A stretch of DNA of 64,000 nt from Nepenthes gracilis (GCA_033239525.1 BSYO01000003.1:29505540-29569539); one strand, 5' to 3'. Positions 11,379 through 21,009 are shown, counted from the stretch's first letter. Made by a program: numbers and translations. Notes: generated by a model from the letters alone, not told the origin.

Positions 11379-12755
11379 ATAAAAGCAGGAAATACATATC
11401 AATTTCCACACAGTGTAGCCCCTTTACCAAGTTCTCCTTTGCCAACTATTACTGATATTCAATTTCCACCAAAACGTTCAGATATATTGCTAGAACAAAT
11501 AACTAAACGTTTAAATGAATTACCATCAACATCGTCTACTCCTAAAATGTCGTATCTTAAAACAGTTCAAACATTGGATCATTTACAATCTGAAACATTG
11601 ACTAAAAAACCTAGCAAGCAAAAATTTAAGGATAAAAATGTTCAAACTATAGAAAACCAAAAGAAGAAGAAAAGGAGAAAGAAAAAACATAATTTAGTAG
11701 AAAATCCACATTCTCTCTTAAAAACCATTAAACCCACCAAAGAAGTGTCCTTATTAAAGCCCAATTTAGTACACTCTCCACCACTTTTTCCATCTTCACA
11801 ACAAAAGAAAATGGAATTACCACTTTCTCCACTCTCACTTAACACTAACCTAATAGAACTTCCATTAGCAAAACATAAAGTAGTGGTATCCAAACAAAAC
11901 GCACTTTCACTACAATATTTATTGAAATTTGTACTATCTCCGCCAATTCCTAAAGAAACCATTATTTCACCAACTAAGTATATCTCTACAAAAACAAATA
12001 CTGTCACTACAGATCTAAACAATTTAGATCCAATACCTCTACAACAACCTATACGTCAAAATTTATCAACCTATGATATTATAGAAGTACCTGATAACGT
12101 ATCAATTAAAGAAAGAACGTTAAAATATGAAAAATCTTCTGTCCTAAACACCTATATTTTAAGACAACCTTCTGTTTTTCATATCCAAGTAACATCAAAT
12201 GAAATACGAATACAAAATCAATCTTTTACATTTAGTATAACAAAAGACTTATTTATCTTTAATCATCAACCTAGACCGGTTGAATCTTTTGAAGAAACCT
12301 TGTCTCTACTTAATACTCCTAATCCTCCTAGAAATTTATCTTTTATTTTAATTTTTAACAATGGACCAAAGGATTCATCTATCTATCCAATGTATCAAGT
12401 TACCCTCAATTCTTCATCTTTATACAATCAATCAATCATCTTATACAAGACGATTATCAAAAAAGATCAACTAATTAATCCATTACTCTGCAATGATCTA
12501 TTTCTTGATCCTTCCCATCCTTTTTCTCATATATTCAAATACTTATCCTGTAACGATCCCTTTTTAGCTTCTTTCAAAACTTTTCAACCTTGCTCTTCCA
12601 TATCCAAACACGATGTGTTTGGGGGGGGGGTATGGGGTCTGATTCTAAATCTAACTTTAAATATAATTTTCATTCCAAATTTAACTCTGACCTCAACTTT
12701 AATCCTAACCATACTAATTCTAAATATAATCTTAATTTTATGTTTTTTGGCTTAA
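11379..12755 (+). pseudogene. Unknown viral frame with Lys/Arg-rich patch, component A
   Basis: It continues in the same frame as the preceding module after the TAA at 11376-11378; the first ATG is at 11439. A strongly basic run (KKKKRRKKKH, codons about 76-85 of the ATG-started frame) could be a nuclear-localisation or nucleic-acid-binding patch. The remainder is Pro/Ser/Thr-rich and then beta-strand-like, with no capsid, protease or polymerase motif. A run of ten G at 12621-12630 disrupts the reading. Downstream of it this frame yields only hydrophobic low complexity, while the frame one base back stays meaningful to 14854. Confidence 0.5.
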
Positions 12756-14854
12756 AGACAACATTTAACTCTTCCAAATTGAAGTTATCTACTCTGGACT
12801 ATAGAAAATTTAGAATAATATTATTTGAAAAATTTATAGAAAAGTTTAATACCTTCGTTCCTCTTTATATAACTCAATCTTATTTAAAAACTTATCTTCA
12901 AGATAATACCAAAATACTTAGCACTGTGAACAAGAAATCAGTCAGAAAATTAGCAAATAACTTGCACCTTATACATGAACGAAATAAATATATCAAGTAT
13001 AAAAACCTTCGATATCAAGAAAAAGATATTAATCACATTAACTGGCATTATATCAAAAAACGATATTTTCTTCAATATCAAAAGATCTATCAGAAAATTA
13101 TCAGGAAATATCAACCATATTCAAAACAGAAAGATATATTTAAATGGCCTAATCAAGTTTTAGAAATTTCTAGAAAAAGCTATACCATAAGGGATAGTAT
13201 ATGCTATAGTATCATATACGCATATGGTGTACATGTCTTCTGCATACAAATTTTATTTTTAGATCAACATTTTCATAAACAAATTTACTTAAAACAAAAC
13301 ATATTCAAAGCATATTTTAATCAGCCATCAATACTTGATCTATCATCAAAACTTATTTTCTGGACGAATTTATTCTACAAATTCATCAAAGCTAGCTTTA
13401 ACAAAGATTTATTAAGTTTTACGCCTTCATACAGGACCAGTATGCCTCATAAAAAGGATAAAGGTAAGCAAGTACAACCTCCTTCTGCTCCAGCTAAACA
13501 AACTGCTCGTGACTATGCCATGATACCTCCACGAATTATACCCACTATTTCTCCTCATCTAACATCAGCCTCTTCATCTTCTTCCTCTCAACTGTCTGAC
13601 TATTATATCAAACCTATCAAACAGCATATTACCATGACAGGCCTCTACAAACCTTTATCTTTACAAGAACTACTCAATGTTACGAATCGTATGTTTCAGT
13701 CTGATCGTCTATATCCAACTGCTGAACCTTTGAAAACACAACAATTCCGTGAATTAATTCTTGTTGACTCAGACTCTATAGAACTCAAACATCACAGGAA
13801 TTCTCATGATAATTCCATCAGCTACTCTATTTGTAAAATAAAAAGGATTCGACCTTACCAAGACATTGCTCTTAATCCTATGGATATCAAACCATTTTCT
13901 ATTCACTATCAACCTATGGGATATAATTACCAAGATTATAAGAATACATGGTACAATACATTCTTTCTTCGATCATATAGTCATTCTTGGTTTTTAAAAT
14001 TTGACCAAAACTGCCCTAAGCAAATTCCTTTTTGGTTCTCGGAATGGTGGCTCTATTTTGGACCTTGTCCTGCTATTTACCCAACTCCTATTAATGAAGC
14101 TCGTCTTTACTATGAAACCCTCACTACTGAAATATTTCTTGACCATCGTAAAATTGCTTTTCATATTGATTATGCAATCCCATGGATAATGTCTTGGTCC
14201 TTCAATTGTCGACCAATTTATGTGGATGCACCATTATCTATTGTCAGAGATTTCAAAGTAAAATGGTGGGATAAATTTGATTTCTCGACCATTACTCCTC
14301 AAAATATTCAGAAAGATCTTCAGGCTAAAAAATTATTTCATCAGGATCTTAAGAAACTATCACCGATCATATCTCGTTACGGAGATCCTTTGGTAGATAA
14401 CATTTATCATCAGATTTACTCAAAAAATACACCAGCTGTACAAATCCCGAAGACTTCTCCAACACTATCTGTACATTCATGTCGATCTCAAAGAACTGCT
14501 ATTCCAAGATCTTTAGTTCAAATTCATGATGACATTAACAATATGCTTCAACATATTCGAGAATCTCAAGAAAGATCACAAGCCAGAGTTACAAATATTC
14601 GAGAAGCACAAGAAAGAGTACAAGCCAGAGTTGCTAATATAAAATCTTTACTGCAAAAGCAACGAAGAAGTTGGGCTTCTATCGCTGATGAAGAAGATTT
14701 AGCTGCAGTGGAAGCCGCTCTTGTTAAAGAAATGGCTAATGCTAGAGCAGAAGAGGTGGGCTCATCCTCATCATCTACACCACCGGCCAGCCCATTTTCT
14801 TTTGACCCAACAAAGGATCCAGCCGGACATGCACAAGATCCGTTTGATCTTTGA
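12590..14854 (+). CDS. Long intact viral ORF of unknown function, component A
   Basis: This is the longest unbroken frame in the window (755 codons from the first ATG). The biologically plausible start is the ATG at 13442. From there a 470-residue protein begins MPHKKDKGKQ, passes through a Ser-rich linker and a conserved-looking core rich in Trp, Tyr and Pro (FSIHYQPMGYNY, WFSEWWLYFGP), and ends in a charged helical tail. I recall similar W/Y-rich proteins of unknown function as the second ORF of florendovirus-type elements. The tail (14550-14670) holds two near-copies of a unit around QERSQARVTNIRE and QERVQARVANIKS, probably a coiled coil. The part before 13442 overlaps the previous frame and may be its continuation after the G10 run. 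Confidence 0.6.
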   Translation: MLFHIQTRCVWGGGMGSDSKSNFKYNFHSKFNSDLNFNPNHTNSKYNLNFMFFGLKTTFNSSKLKLSTLDYRKFRIILFEKFIEKFNTFVPLYITQSYLKTYLQDNTKILSTVNKKSVRKLANNLHLIHERNKYIKYKNLRYQEKDINHINWHYIKKRYFLQYQKIYQKIIRKYQPYSKQKDIFKWPNQVLEISRKSYTIRDSICYSIIYAYGVHVFCIQILFLDQHFHKQIYLKQNIFKAYFNQPSILDLSSKLIFWTNLFYKFIKASFNKDLLSFTPSYRTSMPHKKDKGKQVQPPSAPAKQTARDYAMIPPRIIPTISPHLTSASSSSSSQLSDYYIKPIKQHITMTGLYKPLSLQELLNVTNRMFQSDRLYPTAEPLKTQQFRELILVDSDSIELKHHRNSHDNSISYSICKIKRIRPYQDIALNPMDIKPFSIHYQPMGYNYQDYKNTWYNTFFLRSYSHSWFLKFDQNCPKQIPFWFSEWWLYFGPCPAIYPTPINEARLYYETLTTEIFLDHRKIAFHIDYAIPWIMSWSFNCRPIYVDAPLSIVRDFKVKWWDKFDFSTITPQNIQKDLQAKKLFHQDLKKLSPIISRYGDPLVDNIYHQIYSKNTPAVQIPKTSPTLSVHSCRSQRTAIPRSLVQIHDDINNMLQHIRESQERSQARVTNIREAQERVQARVANIKSLLQKQRRSWASIADEEDLAAVEAALVKEMANARAEEVGSSSSSTPPASPFSFDPTKDPAGHAQDPFDL

Positions 14855-15175
14855 AGACCATAATTTCTGAAAAAAAGGGGTTTTCTAACAAAATTTTATG
14901 CAAGGACAACCCATGAGCTGAAGAAATAATCCTCTCAATATTTTTACACTTCAGCAAATTTTCGACAAAAATGAATAGTAACTCCCGGCCCATTACTATT
15001 CACGAAGAGACATCTAATCACCCCACTTTCCCAAAAGCATTGACAAGATGTTTACCAACCCAGAAGCAAAGAAAAGATGCTTAAAGAAGTGACAAGACAT
15101 TTACCAAACCAAAGCATTACACTTTAACGGTCCAGATCAATTCATCATCAACGGCTTTGATCAAATCTTCGCATC
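14855..15175 (+). promoter_or_regulatory. Pararetroviral promoter region
   Basis: Non-coding stretch between the long ORF and the TATA box. It contains repeated ACAAGA(C/T)(A/G)TTTACCAA and AAAGCATT phrases (15040-15120), which could be enhancer-like direct repeats. The position matches the full-length-transcript promoter of Caulimoviridae. Confidence 0.5.
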
Positions 15176-15185
15176 TATATAAAGG
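15176..15185 (+). promoter_or_regulatory. TATA box TATATAAAGG
   Basis: A consensus plant TATA box close to that of well-known caulimovirid promoters. The sequence then becomes A/G-rich (GAAGGAAGAGCCAAGAGCC), as around a transcription start. The start would be expected about 30 bp downstream. Confidence 0.7.
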
Positions 15186-15475
15186 CACCCAAGCTTGAAG
15201 GAAGAGCCAAGAGCCAAGTAGAGAGCAACTTCTAGAGTGAAGTTGAGAGCCAAAATTCAAGAGCTAGTCTGAGAGCTCCATCCACGAGAAGCAAGAAGAA
15301 ACCCTTCTTCTCATCTCATAACTATCATTGTAAATATTTTAGTTTTCCTTCTTCCTTGTAAAATACCATCAAGTGTTTTCTTTTGAGTGTTTCCTTAGAG
15401 TGTTGTGAGTTTTGTTCAAGAGGTTTGTGTGCTACCTCTGTCTACTTGTACGGAAATCCTGTATGGTTTTCATCC

Positions 15476-15481
15476 AATAAA
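15476..15481 (+). terminator. AATAAA polyadenylation signal
   Basis: Lies about 295 bp after the TATA box. That is the arrangement used by pararetroviruses to make a terminally redundant pregenomic RNA. Confidence 0.55.
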
Positions 15482-15526
15482 GATTTGAAGGTTTTCTGAA
15501 CTGCTGGTATAATTCTTCTTCTCTCT

Positions 15527-15749
15527 TTGATTTAATGCATGTTTTGAAGTTTTGAATGAAACGATCATGCGTAGTTCTATCTGCATATTTCTGCATACAC
15601 GATATATTCCTCTTGCATTGAGTCGGAACAACGTTGGTTTAGCCTGTTTAACCGTTGGTTTAGCCCGTTTTAAGCAAAGAGTGCGATTGGGTGGTCCCGG
15701 GGGAGGTCCCGTGATATTTAAAGTTAAAGTTCGAGTTAGACCCCATACA
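15527..15749 (+). repeat. First leader copy, primer site deleted
   Basis: It starts with TTTGATTTAATGCATGTTTT, which recurs at 15750, and contains the same leader body as the second copy. However, about 112 bases including the primer-binding site are absent: the text jumps from GCGTAGTTCT straight to ATCTGCATATTTC. A short TCT microhomology at the join suggests template switching or deletion. Confidence 0.75.
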
Positions 15750-16137
15750 TTTGATTTAATGCATGTTTTAAAGTTTTGAATGAAACGATCCTGCGTAGTC
15801 CTAATTGGTATCAGAGACGAGTTCCTCGACTTCTTGAGTCTGGTGAGGGAATAGGCGACACTGTTCTCTTCGGGATTGTTCCTGTTTAATCTCGACATTG
15901 CTTTTGCATAATCTATCTGCATATTTCTACATATACGATATATTCCTCTTGCATTGAGTCGGAACAACGTTGGTTTAGCCTGTTTAACCGTTGGTTTAGC
16001 CCGTTTTAAGCAAAGAGTGCGATTGGGTGGTCCCGGGGGTGGTCCCGTCAACTGATTCTGCATGAAATTAGTGAAGAATTGTGTTTGTAAGAATTGTGTT
16101 GAGAAAATTGTGTATTAAGTAGTAAAGAAATTAAACT
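15750..16137 (+). other. Complete leader of component B
   Basis: Carries the primer-binding site, the phrase GGGAATAGGCGACACTG, the doubled GTTGGTTTAGCC unit and the GGTCCCGGGGG block. It ends at the ATG of the capsid-containing frame. Near-identity with the component A leader is direct evidence that the two ORF sets belong to one virus. Confidence 0.75.
15806..15818 (+). promoter_or_regulatory. tRNA-Met primer-binding site
   Basis: TGGTATCAGAGAC is one or two bases off the TGGTATCAGAGC complement of plant initiator tRNA-Met, the standard minus-strand primer site of Caulimoviridae and many plant LTR elements. It is the only such site in the viral block. Confidence 0.8.
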
Positions 16138-17988
16138 ATGATAACCCGGCTAAGTGAACTAATCAGGGGAGATAGTTCAACTTCTGATATGTCAATAAAT
16201 TATAGAGAGTCGACCTTTATACCTAGCTATTATACTAAGACAGAATTTGTCCCAGACATAGAATCACTTAGAAAAGAATTCATGCTTGATAAAAATAAGT
16301 ATGTTAGAGATTGGTATTTTAAAAACTTTTCCAAAAACGAATTAGAAGAATATCGAATTTTGTGGAAAGAAACGATGATAAAGGAACGAAAAAATCTACC
16401 CTTCGTTGAATGGTTCCTACCTTTTATTCAAGAAAAGAAAACCAAGGAATATAGAGAAATTAAATCTATTAAGGCAGAGGAAAAACAACAAAAAAATAAA
16501 AAATTGTTAGAGTTACCAGAAGAACAACCTTTGACAACAAAGAATATTTTTGAAGCTAAAGAAATATCTACTAGTATTAGTGATCTTGAAAACAATGGAT
16601 CTTCTGATGAAGACTCTAAGAAATTTGAAGAATCTGAATCTTCTTCATCTAATGAAGAAACAAAACTTACTGAACCTATAGAAAGTCCTTCAGGCCTATC
16701 TAAGATATCCAGTAATATCCAACCTAACAATGATTGTATATCTAAAACCTTAGCTATTCAGACTATTGACTCGCCTTTACTTGAAAATGATAAAATTAGT
16801 CAAGAAGTTAATAGAGTAAGAAATATGCCATCTCCTTTACAAAAAAACTATTATCCACGACCTACACCACCTGATATACAGTCTGAAGAAAGATATCAAT
16901 ATTCTCCACGAATTTGTGATGCTAATAATATACATCAATGGAATATTGATGGAAAGTCTGAATATGAAATTACTTGCTTACTACATGACATGGAAATTAC
17001 TGCTTCTGCTTACCGTGCTTGTAATCCAACAATGACTGAACCAAATGCCACAAAATTCATAGTAATTGGATTTTCTGGAACTCTGAAATACTGGTGGAAA
17101 AATGCTTTAAATACCAATGAAAGAAATTACATATTAGATCATACTGAATCTGTTCAACAAGAAGGACCAAATGGAGAAATTCAGTTCATTCAAAGGCCAA
17201 ATTCCTTAGAAATCCTAATTATTACTATTAGTCAAGCCTTCCTAGGAAATGTTGAAGATGAATACTTAAGCTCTCATGTAATCTTGACAAATCTTAGGTG
17301 TCCTACTCTCCAAGATTTCCGTTGGTATAAGGATATATTTCTCACACATATTTTTAGAAGACGAGATTGTAATGAATCTTTCTGGAAAGAACGATTTATT
17401 GCTGGTCTTCCTTCTCTCTTTGCAAAACGAATCATAACCAAACTCACTGAATTAGGTGGAGGTCGAGCCATCCAATGGAATCAGATGACTTATGGTCAAT
17501 TATTTGCTTTTATAAAAAAGAAAGGATTACAGCTATGTCAAGAACATAAAGAACAAACAAAACTTTAAAATGATAAAAAACAATTTAAAGCCCAACTAGG
17601 AACTTTCTGTTATCAGTATGGTATCGAAAAACTTAAAACACCTTCTCAACAAAAACCTAAGTATACTTCTAAGAAACCATATCAGTCTAGTTCGTATACT
17701 CCGCATAAAAAAAGAACTGTCAGGAAACCAACTACGCAATTTAAGACTTCTTATCAACATTCTAAAGCTGTCCTTTGAAAATGTAAGAGACCTGATCATA
17801 TGACAAATCAATGTAGAGTAAAAAAGAAAATTGATGAAATATTTAAAGATGATCCGCAATTAAGCGATAAGTTAACTGCTCTATTATTAAGTGATAATGA
17901 ATCAGAAAGTGACTGTGTTTCTGATTATGAAGCGGCTAATATTAATGAAGACATTAATGGATCAACTGAAGCCTTTTCTGAATCATAA
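16138..17988 (+). pseudogene. Capsid region with zinc knuckle, component B
   Basis: The frame opens at the ATG after the leader and runs 477 codons to a TAA at 17566. It continues in the same frame with further stops near 17776 and at 17986. Order: shared N-terminal module, an acidic Ser/Glu-rich spacer (codons about 140-220), then a capsid core with WWKNAL, FWKERFIAGLP and TYGQLFAF, then GTFCYQYG. A zinc knuckle follows near 17780 with C-X4-H-X4-C intact, but the first Cys is lost and the expected Trp codon is a TGA. The protein would package the viral genome. The stops make it non-functional as a polyprotein. Confidence 0.8.
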
Positions 17989-18790
17989 TCTGAAGAACAA
18001 AGCAATAGCTCTCATAGACAAGTATGTAATTGTAAACTTCAACTTAATATGTTAAGATCTAATAATGAAACAGAATATTTACTTGAAATGATTGATAAAA
18101 TTGATGACCCAGAACTAAAAAAGTAATATTTACTAAAGCTAAAAGACTTACTTATCACAACACCAAAAGAACCTGAAGAATTCAGTCTAACAAAGATATT
18201 TTAATAAATATCCTTCACCTTCTTTATTCCAACAAGTAACTACTGGTGATCTACAAAGAGAAATTAAACAAATAAAAGCTAAAGTAAAAGAATTAAAAGA
18301 AAATTTAAGAGAAATGAAATTTAATGAATTATATTTAAATACACGAATTGCTATATTAGAAACCAAGCAAAATATAGAAGAAGAATCAAATCATAATTAT
18401 GAAATACAATCTACTGATCAGACTGAATATTTACAATTTATCTCAAAAATCAATTTTCAGAAATGGTACTACCCCATTACTCTAGTAATTAATCAAGAGT
18501 ATCATTTAAAAATAATAGCTCTACTAGATACTGGTGCAGATCAAAACTATATTCAGGAATGATTAATTCCTACTAAGTATTATCGAAAAACGACAGAAAA
18601 GTTACATACAGCAAGTGGATCAAAGTTAAATATTAAATATAAACTAACACGAGTAGCAATTTGCAACCAAGGTTATTGCTTTAAATCAACATTCATATTA
18701 GTTAAAGACTTACAACAAGAAGTTATCCTTGGCACACCATTCTTCACACAGATATATATCCTTTTACTGCCTCCTCTGAAGGAATTTCTA
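17989..18790 (+). pseudogene. Aspartic protease region, component B
   Basis: After a charged helical stretch (18000-18310) broken by stops and a frame change, the frame 18314-18562 ends with LLDTGADQNYIQE. This contains the catalytic DTGA triad region of retroviral-type aspartic proteases. A TGA follows directly. Homology continues to about 18760 (VILGTPFF-like text). The enzyme would cut the polyprotein. Confidence 0.75.
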
Positions 18791-18989
18791 CTAATGTCCT
18801 AGGAATACCTATACTATTCCAATTCTTACATCCTATTAAACAAAAAGAAATACAAGAATTACAAAAAATGACAATCTCTAAACAAATAATTCTCATAATT
18901 AAAAAAGAAAAACAAATTAATTATCTGCAAGAAGAAATACAGGCAGATAATATCGAAAAACAACTAAAATAAGCTACTGTACAAACAAA

Positions 18990-19990
18990 AATTACTAATT
19001 TATTTTAAAAATTTGAAAAGGAAGTATGCTCCACTCTACCAACTGCTTTTTGGAATAGAAAGCAATATCAGGTTTCTCTACCATATGAATCAGACTTCCA
19101 TGAGAGTAAAATCCCTATCAAAGCACGACCTATTCAAATAAACCAAGAATTACTAGAATATTACAAGAAGGAGATTCAAGATTTTCTTGATAACAAATTA
19201 ATTAGAACATCTAAATCATCTTGGAGCTGTTCTGCCTTTTATGTAATGAAAAATGCTGAAAAAGAAAGAGGAGTTCCTCGATTAGTAATAAATTACAAAC
19301 CTTTAAACAAAGCACTCCAATGGATTAGGTATCATATACCTAATAAACGTGACTTAATTAACAGGGTATACAATGCAAATATTTTCTCTAAGTTTGATAT
19401 GAAATCTGGATTTTGGCAAATACAAATTTAAGAAAAAGATCGCTATAAAACGGCATTCACAGTACCCTTTGGACATTATGAGTGGAATGTCATGCCTTTT
19501 GGATTAAAAAATGTCCCTTCTGAATTTCAAAATATCATGAATCAAATATTTAATCCATATACACAGGTTTATTGTTGTCTATATTGATGATGTACTTGTA
19601 TTTTCTAATTTCATAAACCAACATTTCAAGCACATTCATCAATTTTTTAATATTATTAAATAAAATGGATTAGTTGTATCTTTACCAAAAATCAAGTTAT
19701 TCCAGACTAAGATAAAGTTCTTAGGCTTTAATATTTATCAACACTTCATAACACCTATTCAAAGATCAATTGAATTCGCTGCTAAATTCCCTAATGAAAT
19801 TAAGGATAAAATCTAATTACAAAGATTTCTAGGATGTCTAAATTATATTACAGATTTCATACCAAAACTAAGGCAAATATGTAAACCATTATATCAACGT
19901 CCACAAAAGAATCCTCCGGTCTGGACTAATGAACATACGAATATTGTTAAACAATTAAAACAACAAGTTCAGTACTTACCTTGTCTAGGT
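18990..19990 (+). pseudogene. Reverse transcriptase region, component B
   Basis: Polymerase motifs appear in order: VPRLVINYKPLNK (near 19275), FDMKSGFWQIQI (near 19393), MPFGLKN (near 19492) and the catalytic YIDDVLVFS (19580-19606). The FDMKSGF frame ends at TAA 19429-19431. YIDD is read in another frame, so at least one stop and one frameshift separate the motifs. The metal-binding aspartates themselves are preserved. Confidence 0.85.
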
Positions 19991-20418
19991 ATCACACATC
20001 CTAAAGTTTTACTCACCATAGAAACAGATGCCTCTGTAACTAGGATACGATGGTATCTTAAAAAAAATTAGATACAGCCCAACCCCAAATTGTTCGATTT
20101 CATTCTGGCATTTGGCTTGGACCACAAAAGAATTATTCTACTATCAAAAAAGAAATTTTATCCATTGTTTTATGCATATCTAAATTTCAAGATGATTTAT
20201 ATAATAAAAAGTTTTTATTACGGATAGATTGCAAAGCTGCCAAAGATGTTTTACAAAAGGATGTTAAAAATCTAGTCTCTAAGCAAATATTTGCACGATG
20301 GCAGGCAATGTTATCTGTTTTTGATTTTGATATCGAATTTATCAAAGGAACTTCAAATTCTTTACCTGATTTCTTAACAAGAGAATTTTTACAGGGCAAG
20401 CATGACCTCTCAACTTGA
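19991..20418 (+). pseudogene. RNase H region, component B
   Basis: Starts around ETDAS (20023), the first catalytic acidic position. It continues through ILSIVLCI and IDCKAAKDVL to the typical caulimovirid ending IKGTSNSLPDFLTREFLQGK. The frame closes with TGA at 20416-20418, 17 bases inside the next ORF. It degrades RNA in the RNA-DNA hybrid during genome copying. Internal disruption lies near 20050. Confidence 0.8.
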
Positions 20419-20629
20419 ATCTGAACCTTCTTCTTTTCTTTTTACTTACGATCAAATTTTTAAAATTTTCTCTTGGCTTCCTATCAAAGATCTTCTCAAA
20501 TTTACTTCAATTTCAAAACCCTACCTTCAATTCCTATCAAACTCTTCGTTCATTCAGCAACACTGTTATGAGGCTGTATGGTTTTTTTTTTTTTACATTC
20601 GCAGAGAGCTGGTGAAAGGCATAATTTGA
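20402..20629 (+). CDS. Short ORF with F-box-like motif, overlapping RNase H
   Basis: The ATG overlaps the RNase H stop, so this is the position of a viral second ORF rather than of a random host fragment. Residues about 16-54 read like a plant F-box: YDQIFKIFSW, LPIKDLLKFTSISK and SSFIQQH match the usual LP-x-LL-x-F-x-x-VSK...F-x-x-x-H pattern. F-box proteins bind SKP1 and recruit targets to SCF ubiquitin ligases. Viral F-box proteins are known in poleroviruses and nanoviruses; I know of none in Caulimoviridae. The frame degenerates after a run of T at about 20581 and stops at 75 codons, so any substrate-binding part is missing. The match is by eye. Confidence 0.55.
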   Translation: MTSQLESEPSSFLFTYDQIFKIFSWLPIKDLLKFTSISKPYLQFLSNSSFIQQHCYEAVWFFFFYIRRELVKGII

Positions 20630-20640
20630 ATACAGTCAGC

Positions 20641-20906
20641 AGAAAGGTAGGTGTAGCCATAGGTGTAGCCATAGTTTTCTGACACTGGTATAATGAAGTA
20701 GAAAATATTTTCCCCGTTTTCCACTTACTCTCTCTCTTTCCTCCCTGTCCTGACACCCTGCCCTTCCTTCTCCCTCTCCCCTTCCCCTTTTGTCTTCTCT
20801 CCCTTCCTTTTACCCCCTCTATTCCCTCTGCCAGAGCTCCCCTCTCCCTTCACTCTCCCCGTCTTCAACTTCAGGTTTCCGATTGCCGACGTGGTGTTTG
20901 CATCAT
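20641..20906 (+). other. Pyrimidine-rich spacer
   Basis: Contains a doubled GGTGTAGCCATA unit (20649-20676) and a long C/T-rich stretch (about 20720-20870). It ends with GCATCA just before the primer-site-like sequence. It stands where the 5' LTR of the next element should be but does not match its 3' LTR. Confidence 0.5.
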
Positions 20907-21009
20907 TGGTGCTTTCATTGAGAGCATGGTAGAGGGATTATCGGTGCACTACAATCCTCTGGAGGATTGCATCGTAGGGTTTTCGAAGTTGGGGAAGGAG
21001 GACGTCGTG

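Larger units (their letters stand above)
9354..20640 (+). mobile_element. Endogenous pararetrovirus, two components in tandem (florendovirus-like)
   Basis: The block carries the hallmark genes of Caulimoviridae and no integrase. Component A (about 9354-15500) has a 5'-truncated leader, movement protein, a module shared with B, a long unknown frame and a promoter/polyA region. Component B (about 15750-20630) has leader, tRNA-Met primer site, capsid, zinc knuckle, aspartic protease, reverse transcriptase, RNase H and an F-box-like ORF. The leaders of A and B are nearly identical and both run into an ATG followed by similar first codons, yet the gene sets are complementary. Some extinct florendoviruses have been proposed to be bipartite, which fits. 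Stops and frameshifts show both copies are decayed. Family assignment rests on gene order and remembered motifs, not on a search. Confidence 0.85.

Noticed and set aside
11642..12022. 126-codon minus-strand ORF
   Set aside because: Complement of the plus-strand viral frame, with a Phe-rich product from A-rich Lys codons.
15640..16010. CRISPR-like or satellite array suggested by repeated GTTGGTTTAGCC
   Set aside because: Only paired units within a duplicated viral leader; no regular spacers.
15470..16063. 197-codon minus-strand ORF across the viral leader with an internal repeat of about 50 residues
   Set aside because: The repeat is the leader duplication itself. No known caulimovirid gene is antisense to the leader.
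20550..20756. Minus-strand ORF behind the F-box-like frame
   Set aside because: Covers the T-run and pyrimidine-rich spacer; low complexity.
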